A DNA stretch of 64,000 bases from Clostridia bacterium (GTDB lineage Bacteria; Bacillota; Clostridia; Oscillospirales; CAG-272), in contig JAGAVJ010000027.1 of assembly GCA_017942005.1 (NCBI GenBank), positions 186,001 to 250,000 on the forward strand, in the 5' to 3' direction. The translations under genes and the position numbers were made by a program. Positions 16,464-25,289 of this stretch are shown piece by piece (positions within the stretch are counted from its first letter, which is position 1; every line of letters begins with the position of its first letter). The notes below the pieces were generated by a model. That model saw only the letters and a list, made by a program, of their open reading frames with translations. It made no database searches and was not told where the DNA came from.

Positions 16464-17759
16464 ATGCTTCATTCAAATTTATCCGTCAATGAAAAAGGCC
16501 ATCTGACACTTTGTCATGCCGATACCGTGGCATTGGCAAAAAAATACGGGACACCGCTGTACCTGCTTGACGAAACACGTGTCCGCGAAAAATGCCGCAC
16601 CTATAATCGCGCCATGAAGCAGTATTTTTCAGAAACTGCACGTCCGCTGTATGCAAGCAAGGCACTTTCCTTCAAAGGGATTTACCGTCTTGCAAAGGAA
16701 GAACATATGGCAGTCGACGTGGTTTCACCGGGCGAATTGTATATCGCGCTTGCAGCCGGTATGCCGCCGGAAGACATCTACTTCCACGGAAATGCAAAGA
16801 CAGTCGCTGATATTCGGTATGCCATGGACGCAGGCATCGGATACTTTGTTGCAGATAACATGGTAGAGCTTGACCGAATTTCTGCGTATGCTAAGGAAAA
16901 ACAAATGACGCAGAAGGTACTGCTCCGCATCACCCCCGGCATTGATCCCCACACCTTTGATGCGGTGAATACCGGCAAGGTGGACTCCAAGTTCGGTTCC
17001 GCCATTGCAACCGGACAGGCAGAGGAAATCTTCCGTTATGCATCTTCTCTTGATCATATTCAGCTTTGCGGTTTCCATTGTCACATCGGTTCACAGATTT
17101 TTGATGAAAAGCCGTTTTGTGATGCTGCTGACCTGATGCTGACGTTTATGGTTTCCCTGCGTGACAAATACGGTTATGTTGCAGAAACGCTGAATCTCGG
17201 CGGCGGCATCGGTGTGCGGTATACAGAACAGGATCCGTATATCGACATTGAGGACACCCTGCGTCTGGTCGGCACACATCTGCATAAAATCTGTGACGAA
17301 ACCGGGTATCCGATGCCGCAGATTTTAATGGAACCCGGCAGAAGTCTCGTCGCAGATGCCGGCGTTACATTATACGAGGTACAGAACGTCAAGACCATCA
17401 CCGGGTATAAGAGCTACGCCGCCATTGACGGGGGCATGACGGATAACCCCAGATACGCGCTGTATCAGTCCAAATATACCGCCCTTCTTGCAAACCGTGC
17501 CAACGAAGAAGCCGATTTTTCATGTACTGTGGCAGGACGCTGCTGTGAATCCGGCGACCTGATCGGTGAGAATATGCTGCTGCCAAAGCCGGCAGTCGGT
17601 GATATTTTGGCAATCCTGGTTACCGGTGCATACAACTATGCAATGGCTTCCAACTACAACTGCCTCACAAAACTGCCGATTGTAATGATCGCAGACGGTA
17701 TAGACACCCTTGCGGTACGCCGTGAAACCTATGCAGATATGACAGCCTGCCAGCTGTAA
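16464..17759 (+). CDS. lysA: Diaminopimelate decarboxylase
   Basis: A PLP enzyme that makes L-lysine from meso-diaminopimelate. 431 residues, full length, fold type III. The PLP lysine is K66 in YASKALSF. HCHIGSQI, the phosphate-binding GGGIG, EPGRSLVADAG, the active-site GRCCESGD and C-terminal YNYAMASNYN are all present. AAGGAAGGA lies six bases upstream of the ATG. It is the last lysine gene, followed by a strong terminator, so nadE may be separately expressed. Confidence 0.97.
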   Translation: MLHSNLSVNEKGHLTLCHADTVALAKKYGTPLYLLDETRVREKCRTYNRAMKQYFSETARPLYASKALSFKGIYRLAKEEHMAVDVVSPGELYIALAAGMPPEDIYFHGNAKTVADIRYAMDAGIGYFVADNMVELDRISAYAKEKQMTQKVLLRITPGIDPHTFDAVNTGKVDSKFGSAIATGQAEEIFRYASSLDHIQLCGFHCHIGSQIFDEKPFCDAADLMLTFMVSLRDKYGYVAETLNLGGGIGVRYTEQDPYIDIEDTLRLVGTHLHKICDETGYPMPQILMEPGRSLVADAGVTLYEVQNVKTITGYKSYAAIDGGMTDNPRYALYQSKYTALLANRANEEADFSCTVAGRCCESGDLIGENMLLPKPAVGDILAILVTGAYNYAMASNYNCLTKLPIVMIADGIDTLAVRRETYADMTACQL

Positions 17760-17768
17760 TGTGTTTTT

Positions 17769-17826
17769 TGTGTAACGATGCACATTTTAAAAAGACGCAT
17801 ATGGGTGTATCGTTACACTTTTTTTG
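17769..17826 (+). terminator. Terminator after lysA
   Basis: GTGTAACGATGCAC pairs with GTGTATCGTTACAC (one mismatch) and a T-rich run follows. It is built from two copies of the TGTGTATCG palindrome. Confidence 0.8.
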
Positions 17827-17882
17827 CTGAAGGATGAGGCGATGCCGCTCATCGCCTATGATTGAAGAAAGGATGATTTTGT

Positions 17883-18653
17883 ATGGCATATACATTTGAC
17901 GCACAGAAAACAAAGGACGCCATTGTGACATGGATTCGAGACTGGTTTGAGGAAAACGGACGCGGCTGCAATGCCATTGTCGGTATTTCCGGCGGCAAGG
18001 ATTCTTCCTGCGTCGCAGCTCTCTGCGCAGAAGCGCTGGGACGCGACCGCGTCATCGGCATCCTGATGCCGAACGGAGAACAGTTTGACATCGATATGTC
18101 CAAACTGCTTGTTGAGCATCTGGGGATTCGCCATTATATCTTTAACATTAAGGACGCTTATCAGGCAATGCAGTCCCAGTTTGAAGCAGTAACCGGCGAT
18201 TCTCCACTTTCCACACAGGCGACAACCAATCTCGGTCCGCGTCTGCGCATGACGACCCTTTATTTGTATGCACAGACCTTCAACGGCCGTGTTGCAAATA
18301 CCTGCAATCTGTCTGAGGACTGGGTTGGCTACTCGACCAAATACGGCGACGCTGCCGGCGATTTTTCACCGTGCTCCAATCTGACGGTGCAGGAAGTCAA
18401 AGCCGTCGGACGTGCATGCGGACTGCCGGACGTGCTGGTGGACAAGGTGCCGATTGACGGTCTCTGCGGCAAAACGGATGAAGACAATCTCGGGTTCACG
18501 TATGCGACGCTGGATCGGTATATCCGGGAAGGTATCTGTGAGGACGACGCTATCCGGGAAAAAATTGACACCCGCCATGTACGTAACCTGTTCAAGCTGC
18601 AGCTCATGCCGGCTTTCCAAAACGATCTCCCAATTCTGGCAAAGAAAAATTAA
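17883..18653 (+). CDS. nadE: NH3-dependent NAD+ synthetase
   Basis: It amidates nicotinic acid adenine dinucleotide to NAD+. 256 residues, with no glutamine amidotransferase domain, so it uses free ammonia. The PP-loop is GISGGKDSS at residues 34-42. The family block NLSEDWVGYSTKYGDAAGDF lies mid-protein. AAGAAAGGA precedes the start. It is unrelated to lysine synthesis but co-oriented, after the lysA terminator. Confidence 0.96.
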   Translation: MAYTFDAQKTKDAIVTWIRDWFEENGRGCNAIVGISGGKDSSCVAALCAEALGRDRVIGILMPNGEQFDIDMSKLLVEHLGIRHYIFNIKDAYQAMQSQFEAVTGDSPLSTQATTNLGPRLRMTTLYLYAQTFNGRVANTCNLSEDWVGYSTKYGDAAGDFSPCSNLTVQEVKAVGRACGLPDVLVDKVPIDGLCGKTDEDNLGFTYATLDRYIREGICEDDAIREKIDTRHVRNLFKLQLMPAFQNDLPILAKKN

Positions 18654-18680
18654 AATGCGCTGAATCCTTCGTTTCAAACG

Positions 18681-18800
18681 TATGACCATGGTTTCGCGCA
18701 AGCGAAGTCCTCCTTTCTAATGTAGAATTGTGACATAAGTCACAAAACACGGTACGAGAAATCATTTAAAATGATTTCTCATAAAGATATTATCTTTCAA
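18681..18800 (-). promoter_or_regulatory. SD-hairpin-start element 4, orphan
   Basis: A long-form copy on the minus strand. Stems AAAGAT/ATCTTT and GAGAAATCATT/AATGATTTCTC come first, then CGTGTTTT and GTGAC-ttat-GTCAC. TTCT and AGAA flank the SD AGAAAGGAGG, then TTCGC-ttgc-GCGAA, then ATGGTCATACG. No credible gene follows on that strand (it runs antisense into nadE), so the element can exist without a gene. Confidence 0.7.
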
Positions 18801-19034
18801 ACTTTATACCATTGGCAAGACAACGCACATCTCTTTCAACCTCAAATTTCTATAATCGTACCTACCGTACAAAATCATTTATGACCTGATGGATGTCATT
18901 TTCGCTGCTGTTTGCTTTCAGCCGATACAGAATTCCGGCATGGAAATAAAACAAGCATGCGAAAATCTAATCCATTTGGGATACGCCATGATTCAGAAAA
19001 ATTGTATTGCAATGAGAGGAGTGTTTCCACTACC
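18801..19034. other. Intergenic, no gene seen
   Basis: AT-rich. No convincing promoter was recognised. GAGAGGAG lies 13 bases before the next start. Confidence 0.4.
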
Positions 19035-21422
19035 ATGAAAAACCAACTTCGTATTGGTCTGACTGCTGCGTTTTTGCTATGCTGCATGTGTTTGCTGTCC
19101 CTTGCCGCCGCCGCATCCGCCCCCAAAACGACAGAACAGACGATTGATGAAAATCTGGACATTTTGATATCGGAACCGTATCAGTATTTCAGCGAACAAG
19201 AAATGATCCATGCGCATCCGGATGCCTATCAGAATATTCGTGATCTAGGAGAAGAAGCCGTACCGTATCTGCGCAAACTGGCAGGAGAAGACGGCAGCAC
19301 CTCCCCGCGCAATTACCGTACATGGGAAGACATTGCTCGGGAAAGTATGGCAAATTATCTGCTTGCTATGAGAGATTTTTCCTATAAAATGATCAATCTT
19401 CCTTCCCCCAATCAGCAGTATATTTTACATATGCGTCCGGTTTCCTTTATGGATTCTCATGACGACACCGTCGGTATCCAATACGTGCCGTATTTGGAAA
19501 CGGTGCAGACAGGAGAATTGACGCTGATTGATCCGGAGCAGAAAATGGTGTATACCAGTGCAGCAGAGAATCAAAATGAACCCATTTGGTCTGACGACAG
19601 CCGTTATCTTTTGTTCTGCGAGCAATCACACTTCCTTATGCGTAACGTGTATGTGTATGATACGGAAAATGCAGTATTTTTCGCACTTCCCACAGAATGG
19701 CAGCTGGAAAAACAATTAAGACGCGATATGAATGTTCTGCCGAGCCGTGACAGCACTTCAGACGACTGCTGCAATTATCCTCGTTTTATTTTTAAGGAAT
19801 GGATGGACAACACCGTGCGAATGGAGGTTGTTCTGCAAAACAAAAAGTATACGCGATCCGTCCCCGTTGGATATTATGTGTATGATTTGGAAAAGCAGGA
19901 AATCGTACAGCTGTCGTATACCATCGCAAAGGATTCGCCGCTTACATGCAGTATGTCACCGCAGAAATCTGTGTTTCCCCCAGACCATATGTCGCTTCTT
20001 GTAAGACGTGATCTTGAAGCATTGATTGAATCCGCGCAGCCTGACGATATCGATCAGGATATGATCAGACGGCACCCAGAGGCGTTTCAAACCTTGTTTT
20101 CCTACGGGGACGATGCCGTCTACTATTTGTGGGAAATTACAAAATGCGGCATTGGAGAAACAGAACTGCAGAAAAAAAGCGCGTCCCGTGTCATGGCATA
20201 TATGCTTTTACAGATGCTGGATCGCGACCGTATTGTAACAGATTCTGTATCTCCAAACGGGAAATTCACCTTGAATGCGGCGCCACAGTTATTCTATTAT
20301 GATGAAGAACGGGGTATGGTCGCGGTGTACCGAATTCAACTCCATGACAATTTTGATATGTTTCAATTTTATGAAGCGGACCGTACCTATCTCGTCCCGT
20401 TTGAAGACTATCACAATTTCCGTGTGACATGGTCTCTAAACAGCCAATATGTAACGGTGGTACCGGTAAACCAATATAATGAAACAATTCCGGGAAACGA
20501 TATGATGATTCTCTGGGATGTACTTGACGCCACATACTCCTATCCCACCGATATGGATGCAATACGTACCCTGTTTGCAAATGAGGGCGCAGACATCATG
20601 CTGGACAGAGACCCCGCCGACTATTTACATACCCCAGAAGAAATGCGCGCGTTTATTGATGAAAACATGACAGAAATCCTGGATAAATGTCCCAACGCCC
20701 AATCCACACAGGAAATGACCGCAGCTGTGCCAAAGGCATTTGCCCGTCTCAAATGGCTTGGGAAAGCTGCTCTGCCGCATCTCATGACCATAGAACAAGA
20801 AAATCAAACCCGCGCAAGAAAAGGCGACCTGCAAAGCAAGCGCCTGGTCGTATTGTCGATGGCAATCCGTTATGCCATCACACCGGAAAGCTTTGAGAAA
20901 CGTTGGACGTCTCCCGACCGTTCTTATACAGTTTTGGCACACGGATTTGATTTCTATGATTATTTTGATACATCAAAGGAAATTCCCTATCAAAATATCA
21001 CCATCAAGAAGAATACAGCAATTCCAAATAATCCCTATATTGCTCGCTTATATGAAGGCGAATACCATTTTCCAAATGTCAAGTTTTCTCCAAACAGCAA
21101 ATATTTTGTTCTGCAATCGTTTGAACTTAACAAACAAAGCACGGTACAGTTATTCAGTCAGCAAACCTTTGAAGAGCTTCCGACATTGACCCTCTCTGAT
21201 ATTGATCAGGAAATAAAAGAAAAATTCCCGAAATTCAAAGGGCAGACACTCGTTCGCAAACACGCCAGCTTAAAAAAATGGTCCAAAAACAACCAGGCAC
21301 TCTTTGATTATTGGTTTCAATATCAAGATGCAGATGGGATGCTGCGCGCAGTATATGGAGACTATCTTTATGATTTAGAGACACAGGAACTTGTATATAT
21401 CACATTCAATAGTTCCCATTAA
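19035..21422 (+). CDS. Secreted three-module protein, unknown function
   Basis: 795 residues with an N-terminal signal peptide (LTAAFLLCCMCLLSLAAAAS). Three tandem modules of about 250 residues are visible. Each has a helical part (DMIRRHPEAFQTLFSYGDDA, EMIHAHPDAYQNIRDLGEEA and a diverged CPNAQSTQEM...LGKAALPHL) and a beta-rich part opening with SPNQQYIL, SPNGKFTL or SPDRSYTVL. The helical part recalls the extracellular region of Firmicute BlaR1/M56-type proteins (ENLDIL...YL pattern), but no peptidase or penicillin-binding domain is present. Function is unknown. It is monocistronic, with a shared terminator downstream. Confidence 0.75.
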   Translation: MKNQLRIGLTAAFLLCCMCLLSLAAAASAPKTTEQTIDENLDILISEPYQYFSEQEMIHAHPDAYQNIRDLGEEAVPYLRKLAGEDGSTSPRNYRTWEDIARESMANYLLAMRDFSYKMINLPSPNQQYILHMRPVSFMDSHDDTVGIQYVPYLETVQTGELTLIDPEQKMVYTSAAENQNEPIWSDDSRYLLFCEQSHFLMRNVYVYDTENAVFFALPTEWQLEKQLRRDMNVLPSRDSTSDDCCNYPRFIFKEWMDNTVRMEVVLQNKKYTRSVPVGYYVYDLEKQEIVQLSYTIAKDSPLTCSMSPQKSVFPPDHMSLLVRRDLEALIESAQPDDIDQDMIRRHPEAFQTLFSYGDDAVYYLWEITKCGIGETELQKKSASRVMAYMLLQMLDRDRIVTDSVSPNGKFTLNAAPQLFYYDEERGMVAVYRIQLHDNFDMFQFYEADRTYLVPFEDYHNFRVTWSLNSQYVTVVPVNQYNETIPGNDMMILWDVLDATYSYPTDMDAIRTLFANEGADIMLDRDPADYLHTPEEMRAFIDENMTEILDKCPNAQSTQEMTAAVPKAFARLKWLGKAALPHLMTIEQENQTRARKGDLQSKRLVVLSMAIRYAITPESFEKRWTSPDRSYTVLAHGFDFYDYFDTSKEIPYQNITIKKNTAIPNNPYIARLYEGEYHFPNVKFSPNSKYFVLQSFELNKQSTVQLFSQQTFEELPTLTLSDIDQEIKEKFPKFKGQTLVRKHASLKKWSKNNQALFDYWFQYQDADGMLRAVYGDYLYDLETQELVYITFNSSH

Positions 21423-21482
21423 ATGTAAAAAACCTGTTTGAAAAAACATGAAAAAGTCCCCTTTTAACGAAAACCGCACATA

Positions 21483-21538
21483 AAAAACAAGGGTTGTTGT
21501 AAAAATGAAAATTTGCAACAATCCTTGTTTTTTATGAT
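21483..21538. terminator. Bidirectional terminator
   Basis: AAAACAAGGGTTGTTG...CAACAATCCTTGTTTT with A and T runs on both sides, between convergent genes. Confidence 0.85.
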
Positions 21539-21551
21539 CTGCGCTGCGGTT

Positions 21552-22133
21552 TTACTGCGCCGCCCTGCACGCTTCCTCTACAAGAGAGATGACCGCATCG
21601 TTCCCCTCAGTATCATATGCGGCAACGACCACACCGTTGTCATAGGTTTTCAGGGTAAAGCCTTCTGCAACGGCAGACCACGCGCCGTTATATTTCGCCA
21701 TCTGATATATGACATCCTGCGGATAGGAATTGCGCACTGTCTCGGCAATGGCGTCAATCACAGCCTTGTCTGTTCCCTCTTTGCAGCGGATCACACCGAA
21801 ATAATACGGGTAGTCATTGCTTGTGATGGTGGAAAGCACATAATCTTCAATGGCGTCGACCTGTTCGTCCTCTTCTACACCGTAGTTGAACATCAGCGTC
21901 AAATCTGCGTCAGGTTCATCTGATGCAATCCATGACGCGCCGGTCAGCTCCACACCGGACTGTACCTTGGCAGCAATCTCCTTTGCAGATGCCTGCAATA
22001 CGGTAACCGCTGCCGCATCTGAAGAACGATCTTTTGTGTCGTCCTCCTTTGTATCGCCGCCGCATGCAGCAAGTGATACACATAAAATTCCCATTGTGAA
22101 CAGACAAACCAGTTGCTTTTTTGTTTTCATCAT
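21552..22133 (-). CDS. Lipoprotein, DUF4358-like
   Basis: A 193-residue predicted lipoprotein. Signal MMKTKKQLVCLFTMGILCVS is followed by lipobox LAAC, an acidic linker, and a domain of about 130 residues. That domain's pattern (ASAKEIAAKV, FGVIRCKEGTDKAVIDAI, NGVVVAAYDTEGNDAVISLV) resembles DUF4358. Function unknown. The start is placed at 22133 (ATG-ATG), just after SD-hairpin element 8. A longer frame back to 22181 would translate through the hairpin. Confidence 0.78.
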   Translation of the reverse strand: MMKTKKQLVCLFTMGILCVSLAACGGDTKEDDTKDRSSDAAAVTVLQASAKEIAAKVQSGVELTGASWIASDEPDADLTLMFNYGVEEDEQVDAIEDYVLSTITSNDYPYYFGVIRCKEGTDKAVIDAIAETVRNSYPQDVIYQMAKYNGAWSAVAEGFTLKTYDNGVVVAAYDTEGNDAVISLVEEACRAAQ

Positions 22134-22214
22134 TATGATTATAACCTTTACGCGTTCAGCATTGACTGAAATGTTTAGCACTTGCTAAACTGGTAAAAGG
22201 TTCTCTCCTTTCTT
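22128..22214 (-). promoter_or_regulatory. SD-hairpin-start element 8
   Basis: On the minus strand, GAAGAAAGGAGAG, then outer stem AACCTTT(T)AC/GTAAAGGTT enclosing TTTAGCA-ag-TGCTAAA and TTCAG...CTGAA. Then ATAATCATAATGATG, where the start codons lie. About 60 bases separate SD and start when unfolded. Confidence 0.72.
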
Positions 22215-22283
22215 CATAGGAACGAAACGTTCCCTTTTCAGAAACATGTTCCAAATAAACTTAACTAATTTCAAATCTGCACA

Positions 22284-22598
22284 TTACAATGTACAAATCA
22301 TCTTTACTTTTAAGGGACGCTTTGTTAAAAATTCAGCATTTTCATCCATGGTTGTTCTCGGATGCTGCAATATATCATTCTGAATGTCAATCGGTTCGTC
22401 AATGACATATAAATATCCTTTTTCCATTCCGTTATGGGAAATGACACCGTTATCGTCATAACTGAGACAACTGGGTTGGTGTGAAAACGCCTCTGCAAGT
22501 TCTCTCCATTGTGTAATCGTACTGCCGGCTCTTAACGCTGTAAAAAGCACATTTGAGCCATGATACCAGATTCCATCAGGCTTTATTTCTATTATCAT
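22284..22598 (-). CDS. Small protein with ADP-ribosyltransferase-like HG[ST] motif
   Basis: 104 residues. The start at 22598 has a strong GGAAGGAGG six bases upstream. An in-frame ATG at 22673 overlaps the preceding stop as TGATG and would add 25 residues. The N-terminus IIEIKPDGIWYHGS and following LRAGSTITQW, and the C-terminal DEPIDIQNDILQHPRTTMD, recall small PARP/Arr-type ADP-ribosyltransferase folds, in which HG[ST] binds NAD. The resemblance is by eye only. It sits directly downstream of a solute-binding lipoprotein gene. Confidence 0.6.
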   Translation of the reverse strand: MIIEIKPDGIWYHGSNVLFTALRAGSTITQWRELAEAFSHQPSCLSYDDNGVISHNGMEKGYLYVIDEPIDIQNDILQHPRTTMDENAEFLTKRPLKVKMICTL

Positions 22599-22672
22599 AT
22601 CGTCCTCCTTCCATTGTCCAAGATAATACCTCTCTACAAGCAGCGTTTGAAACAAATCTGTTTCAAACAACA

Positions 22673-24163
22673 TCAGTCCGTGTCTTCCAATGCCTTTGAA
22701 ATTTTAATCAAATTCTTTTCCAGCTTCTTTGTTTCCGATGCAAACGTAGATGCAACATCTGTAGACTTTTTAGATTCCAGCGTTTTCATCATATTCTTAA
22801 AGCTGTTCATATCATGGATCAATGCATAATCGAACACCTTGTTGTCAAAGAGTATGTTCAAAATTTCCGCGGACTCTACGTCACGCACTGATTTTCCCTG
22901 CAAACAGACATCATAAAATGCAGTAGAAACCGTCGATACAGATTCTGCGGCAAGCACCTCAAGCATCGTTCCGACAAATTCAAGGTCCGCCGTCTGCGGA
23001 ACACCGAACATCCGGGAAGCTTCCTCTGCCGGGGTATAATAACGATCCTGGTTTTCGTCCATCTTCGGATATGGCAGCACACCAAAATCAGTCTCCATAG
23101 AACGGTAATCCCGCGGCACAGGTTCAAACACCGAGGAGCGCATCAATGCATTGCCGCCTGCAAACCATGCGGAAGCAGCTGGCCACTGACCGCCGTTTGC
23201 CTGCACATATGGGTCCGCCATCAGCGTTTTATTGTCATCAATGGAAATTTCAAGCGCCTTAACCGCAAGCTCTAAATTGCGCTCCAGATTCAATGTCAGA
23301 ACAAGTTCTTCGTTCTCATTCACAGAGACAACCGTTCCGCCGCCTGCAAAATACATCATAAAGGAATTGCCGCTCTGGCTGAAATATCCCCATCTGTCAT
23401 CATAGTCCATCTTGCCGTCGCCGTTGACGTCATGGTTTACATCTGTGATATATTGATTGAACACATCAATGGTCCATGTGCCATTTTTGACATGATCATA
23501 CGGCAGATCAATGCCAAGTGAGCGGCAAAGATCCTTGTTGAACACCAGGGAATACACACGGATATTGGTTGCAGGGGAAATATCACCGGTACAAAAATAC
23601 AGCTTATCGTGCACCGTCAGCTGATCTACCACCGAAGAATCCCACCACGGTGCCTTCAAATTCACACCGGGTAAATCGTACCAGTTGACAAGCAGTCCAT
23701 CCTGTGCAAGCGCAAACAGCCGCTGAACCATGTCAAGCGCACAGTCGTAGGAATTATCCCCGGAAGTAACGGCTTTACGGAAATCGGTGGCAATCGTCGT
23801 TCTCGAAACTTCCCTGATATCGACGTTGAATACTTCTTCAATTTTACTGTTCCGCTGCACCAATGCGTCGTTCAAGGTTTCACCGTCGTTTTCCTCCGGA
23901 GCAAACCGATACCATGCATACGCATTGCCGGATACTTCCTCAATAATGGTTGTAAAAGTACGTCCTCCAAAATCCTTGGCTTCGATACCGGCAGAGGTCC
24001 AATCGACTTTCGGTTCTTCTGTTTCTGTCGTTGCCATCACTTGTGCAGTATCTGCCGCCGTATTCTTTTGTTTTGTAACGGCATCGGATTTGTTCTGTCC
24101 GCAGGAAGAGGCTGAGATCAATAACAATGCTGAAAAAAGCAGAAATACGGTTTCCTTTTTCAT
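22673..24163 (-). CDS. Extracellular solute-binding lipoprotein
   Basis: A 496-residue lipoprotein. Signal MKKETVFLLFSALLL, lipobox ISASSC. The body follows the ABC carbohydrate-binding protein (SBP_bac_1-like) pattern, including GRTFTTIIEE near the N-terminus. DVNGDGKMDYDD is an EF-hand-like calcium loop around residue 240. No permease or ATPase gene is adjacent. Paralogues lie at 28289-29767 and 49129-50655. The start codon lies within SD-hairpin element 7. Ligand unknown, probably an oligosaccharide. Confidence 0.88.
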   Translation of the reverse strand: MKKETVFLLFSALLLISASSCGQNKSDAVTKQKNTAADTAQVMATTETEEPKVDWTSAGIEAKDFGGRTFTTIIEEVSGNAYAWYRFAPEENDGETLNDALVQRNSKIEEVFNVDIREVSRTTIATDFRKAVTSGDNSYDCALDMVQRLFALAQDGLLVNWYDLPGVNLKAPWWDSSVVDQLTVHDKLYFCTGDISPATNIRVYSLVFNKDLCRSLGIDLPYDHVKNGTWTIDVFNQYITDVNHDVNGDGKMDYDDRWGYFSQSGNSFMMYFAGGGTVVSVNENEELVLTLNLERNLELAVKALEISIDDNKTLMADPYVQANGGQWPAASAWFAGGNALMRSSVFEPVPRDYRSMETDFGVLPYPKMDENQDRYYTPAEEASRMFGVPQTADLEFVGTMLEVLAAESVSTVSTAFYDVCLQGKSVRDVESAEILNILFDNKVFDYALIHDMNSFKNMMKTLESKKSTDVASTFASETKKLEKNLIKISKALEDTD

Positions 24164-24207
24164 ACTTATGACCCGGACTTTCGCGTCAGCAAAAGTGTTC
24201 CTTTCTT
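24161..24207 (-). promoter_or_regulatory. SD-hairpin-start element 7
   Basis: On the minus strand, AAGAAAGGA, hairpin ACTTTTGC-tgac-GCGAAAGT, then CGGGTCATAAGTATG. The position of the usual ATG has become CGG, but the second ATG, at the same offset as in element 11, is the gene start. Confidence 0.72.
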
Positions 24208-24321
24208 ATGGTATTGGAGCTGGACTGCGGCACGGCGCAATCCGCAATTTCCGAAAAACACTACATTTATAAAAAAATGCAATCCCTTTCATAAAAATAC
24301 GCACAGTTTTATCTGTCTCTA

Positions 24322-24350
24322 ATTATATATGATTTCAGGAAAAAAGTCAA
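24322..24350 (-). promoter_or_regulatory. Promoter of the solute-binding protein gene
   Basis: On the minus strand, TTGACT, 17 bases, TATAAT. Confidence 0.8.
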
Positions 24351-24420
24351 TCTGTTTTGATTATTTTTTAAGAGAAATAGAAAATTTACATCACTATGCC
24401 AAAGAAAATACAAAAAACAG

Positions 24421-24449
24421 TTGCAATTCGCTGTATGGCATGGTATAAT
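24421..24449 (+). promoter_or_regulatory. Promoter of the parvulin gene
   Basis: TTGCAA, 17 bases, TATAAT. Confidence 0.8.
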
Positions 24450-24531
24450 GGATATAATGTGGCGTAAAATTTTAGAAACATAACTTACCCATGGAATAGG
24501 AAACGCATTGTATAAGGAGTATAAAACGATT

Positions 24532-25284
24532 ATGGAAGAAAAAATTCTTGCAGTTGTCGGCACAAAGAGCATTACAGAAGCAGATGTCAACAATTTTATT
24601 GCTGCACTGGGACAGCGCGGTCAGGCATACCAAAATCCGCAGGGCAGAGCAATGGTACTGGAGCAGCTGATCAACAAGGCGCTTCTCGTGTTGGATGCCA
24701 CACGCAATCTATACGAACGCGAACCGGAATTCAAGGCAGAGCTTGCGCGCGTCAAGGAAGATCTGCTTGCCAATTATGCCGTAGAAAAGACCGTCCGTGA
24801 CGTTCGCATTACCGACGCTGAGGTGGAAGCCTACTATAACGAAAACAAAGCGCAGTTTGTCAAAGAACCCACTGTCAACGCAAGCCACATTCTGGTGGAT
24901 TCCGAAGAAAAGGCAAACGATATCCTTGCACAGCTGAATGCCGGCAGCATCTCCTTTGAAGACGCTGCAAAGCAGTATTCCACATGCCCATCTGCAAAGG
25001 AAGGCGGTTCACTCGGCGACTTTACGCGCGGACAAATGGTCCCGGAATTTGACGAAGCGTGCTTTACCATGGAAGTCGGTGAAACACGCGGTCCGGTCAA
25101 GACGCAGTTCGGTTATCACCTGATTCGTCTCAATGCAAAAGGCGATGCTGCGGAAATGCCGTATGCGCAAATCAAGGATCAGTTGAAGGACAAGCTTCTT
25201 GGTGAAAAGCAGCAGAAAGCATACCAGTCTAAAATCAACCAGTTAAAGATTCTCTACCCGGTCGATAAACCCACGATCCTTTAA
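24532..25284 (+). CDS. Cytoplasmic PpiC-type peptidyl-prolyl isomerase
   Basis: 250 residues. The N-terminal helical chaperone-like region (SITEADVNNFIAALGQRG) resembles the SurA/PrsA N-domain. The parvulin domain is at about residues 115-205: NASHILVDS, CPSAKEGGSLGDF, FGYHLIRL. There is no signal peptide, so unlike PrsA it should act in the cytoplasm. The ATG at 24532 is preferred because AAGGAG lies 12 bases upstream. A TTG at 24508 would place the SD inside the gene. The next gene starts six bases after the stop, suggesting an operon. Confidence 0.9.
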   Translation: MEEKILAVVGTKSITEADVNNFIAALGQRGQAYQNPQGRAMVLEQLINKALLVLDATRNLYEREPEFKAELARVKEDLLANYAVEKTVRDVRITDAEVEAYYNENKAQFVKEPTVNASHILVDSEEKANDILAQLNAGSISFEDAAKQYSTCPSAKEGGSLGDFTRGQMVPEFDEACFTMEVGETRGPVKTQFGYHLIRLNAKGDAAEMPYAQIKDQLKDKLLGEKQQKAYQSKINQLKILYPVDKPTIL

Positions 25285-25289
25285 TTTTC

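Noticed and set aside
18366..18701. Minus-strand frame starting at the ATGGTCAT of orphan element 4
   Set aside because: It runs antisense into nadE, with no recognisable protein features. Treated as an orphan element.
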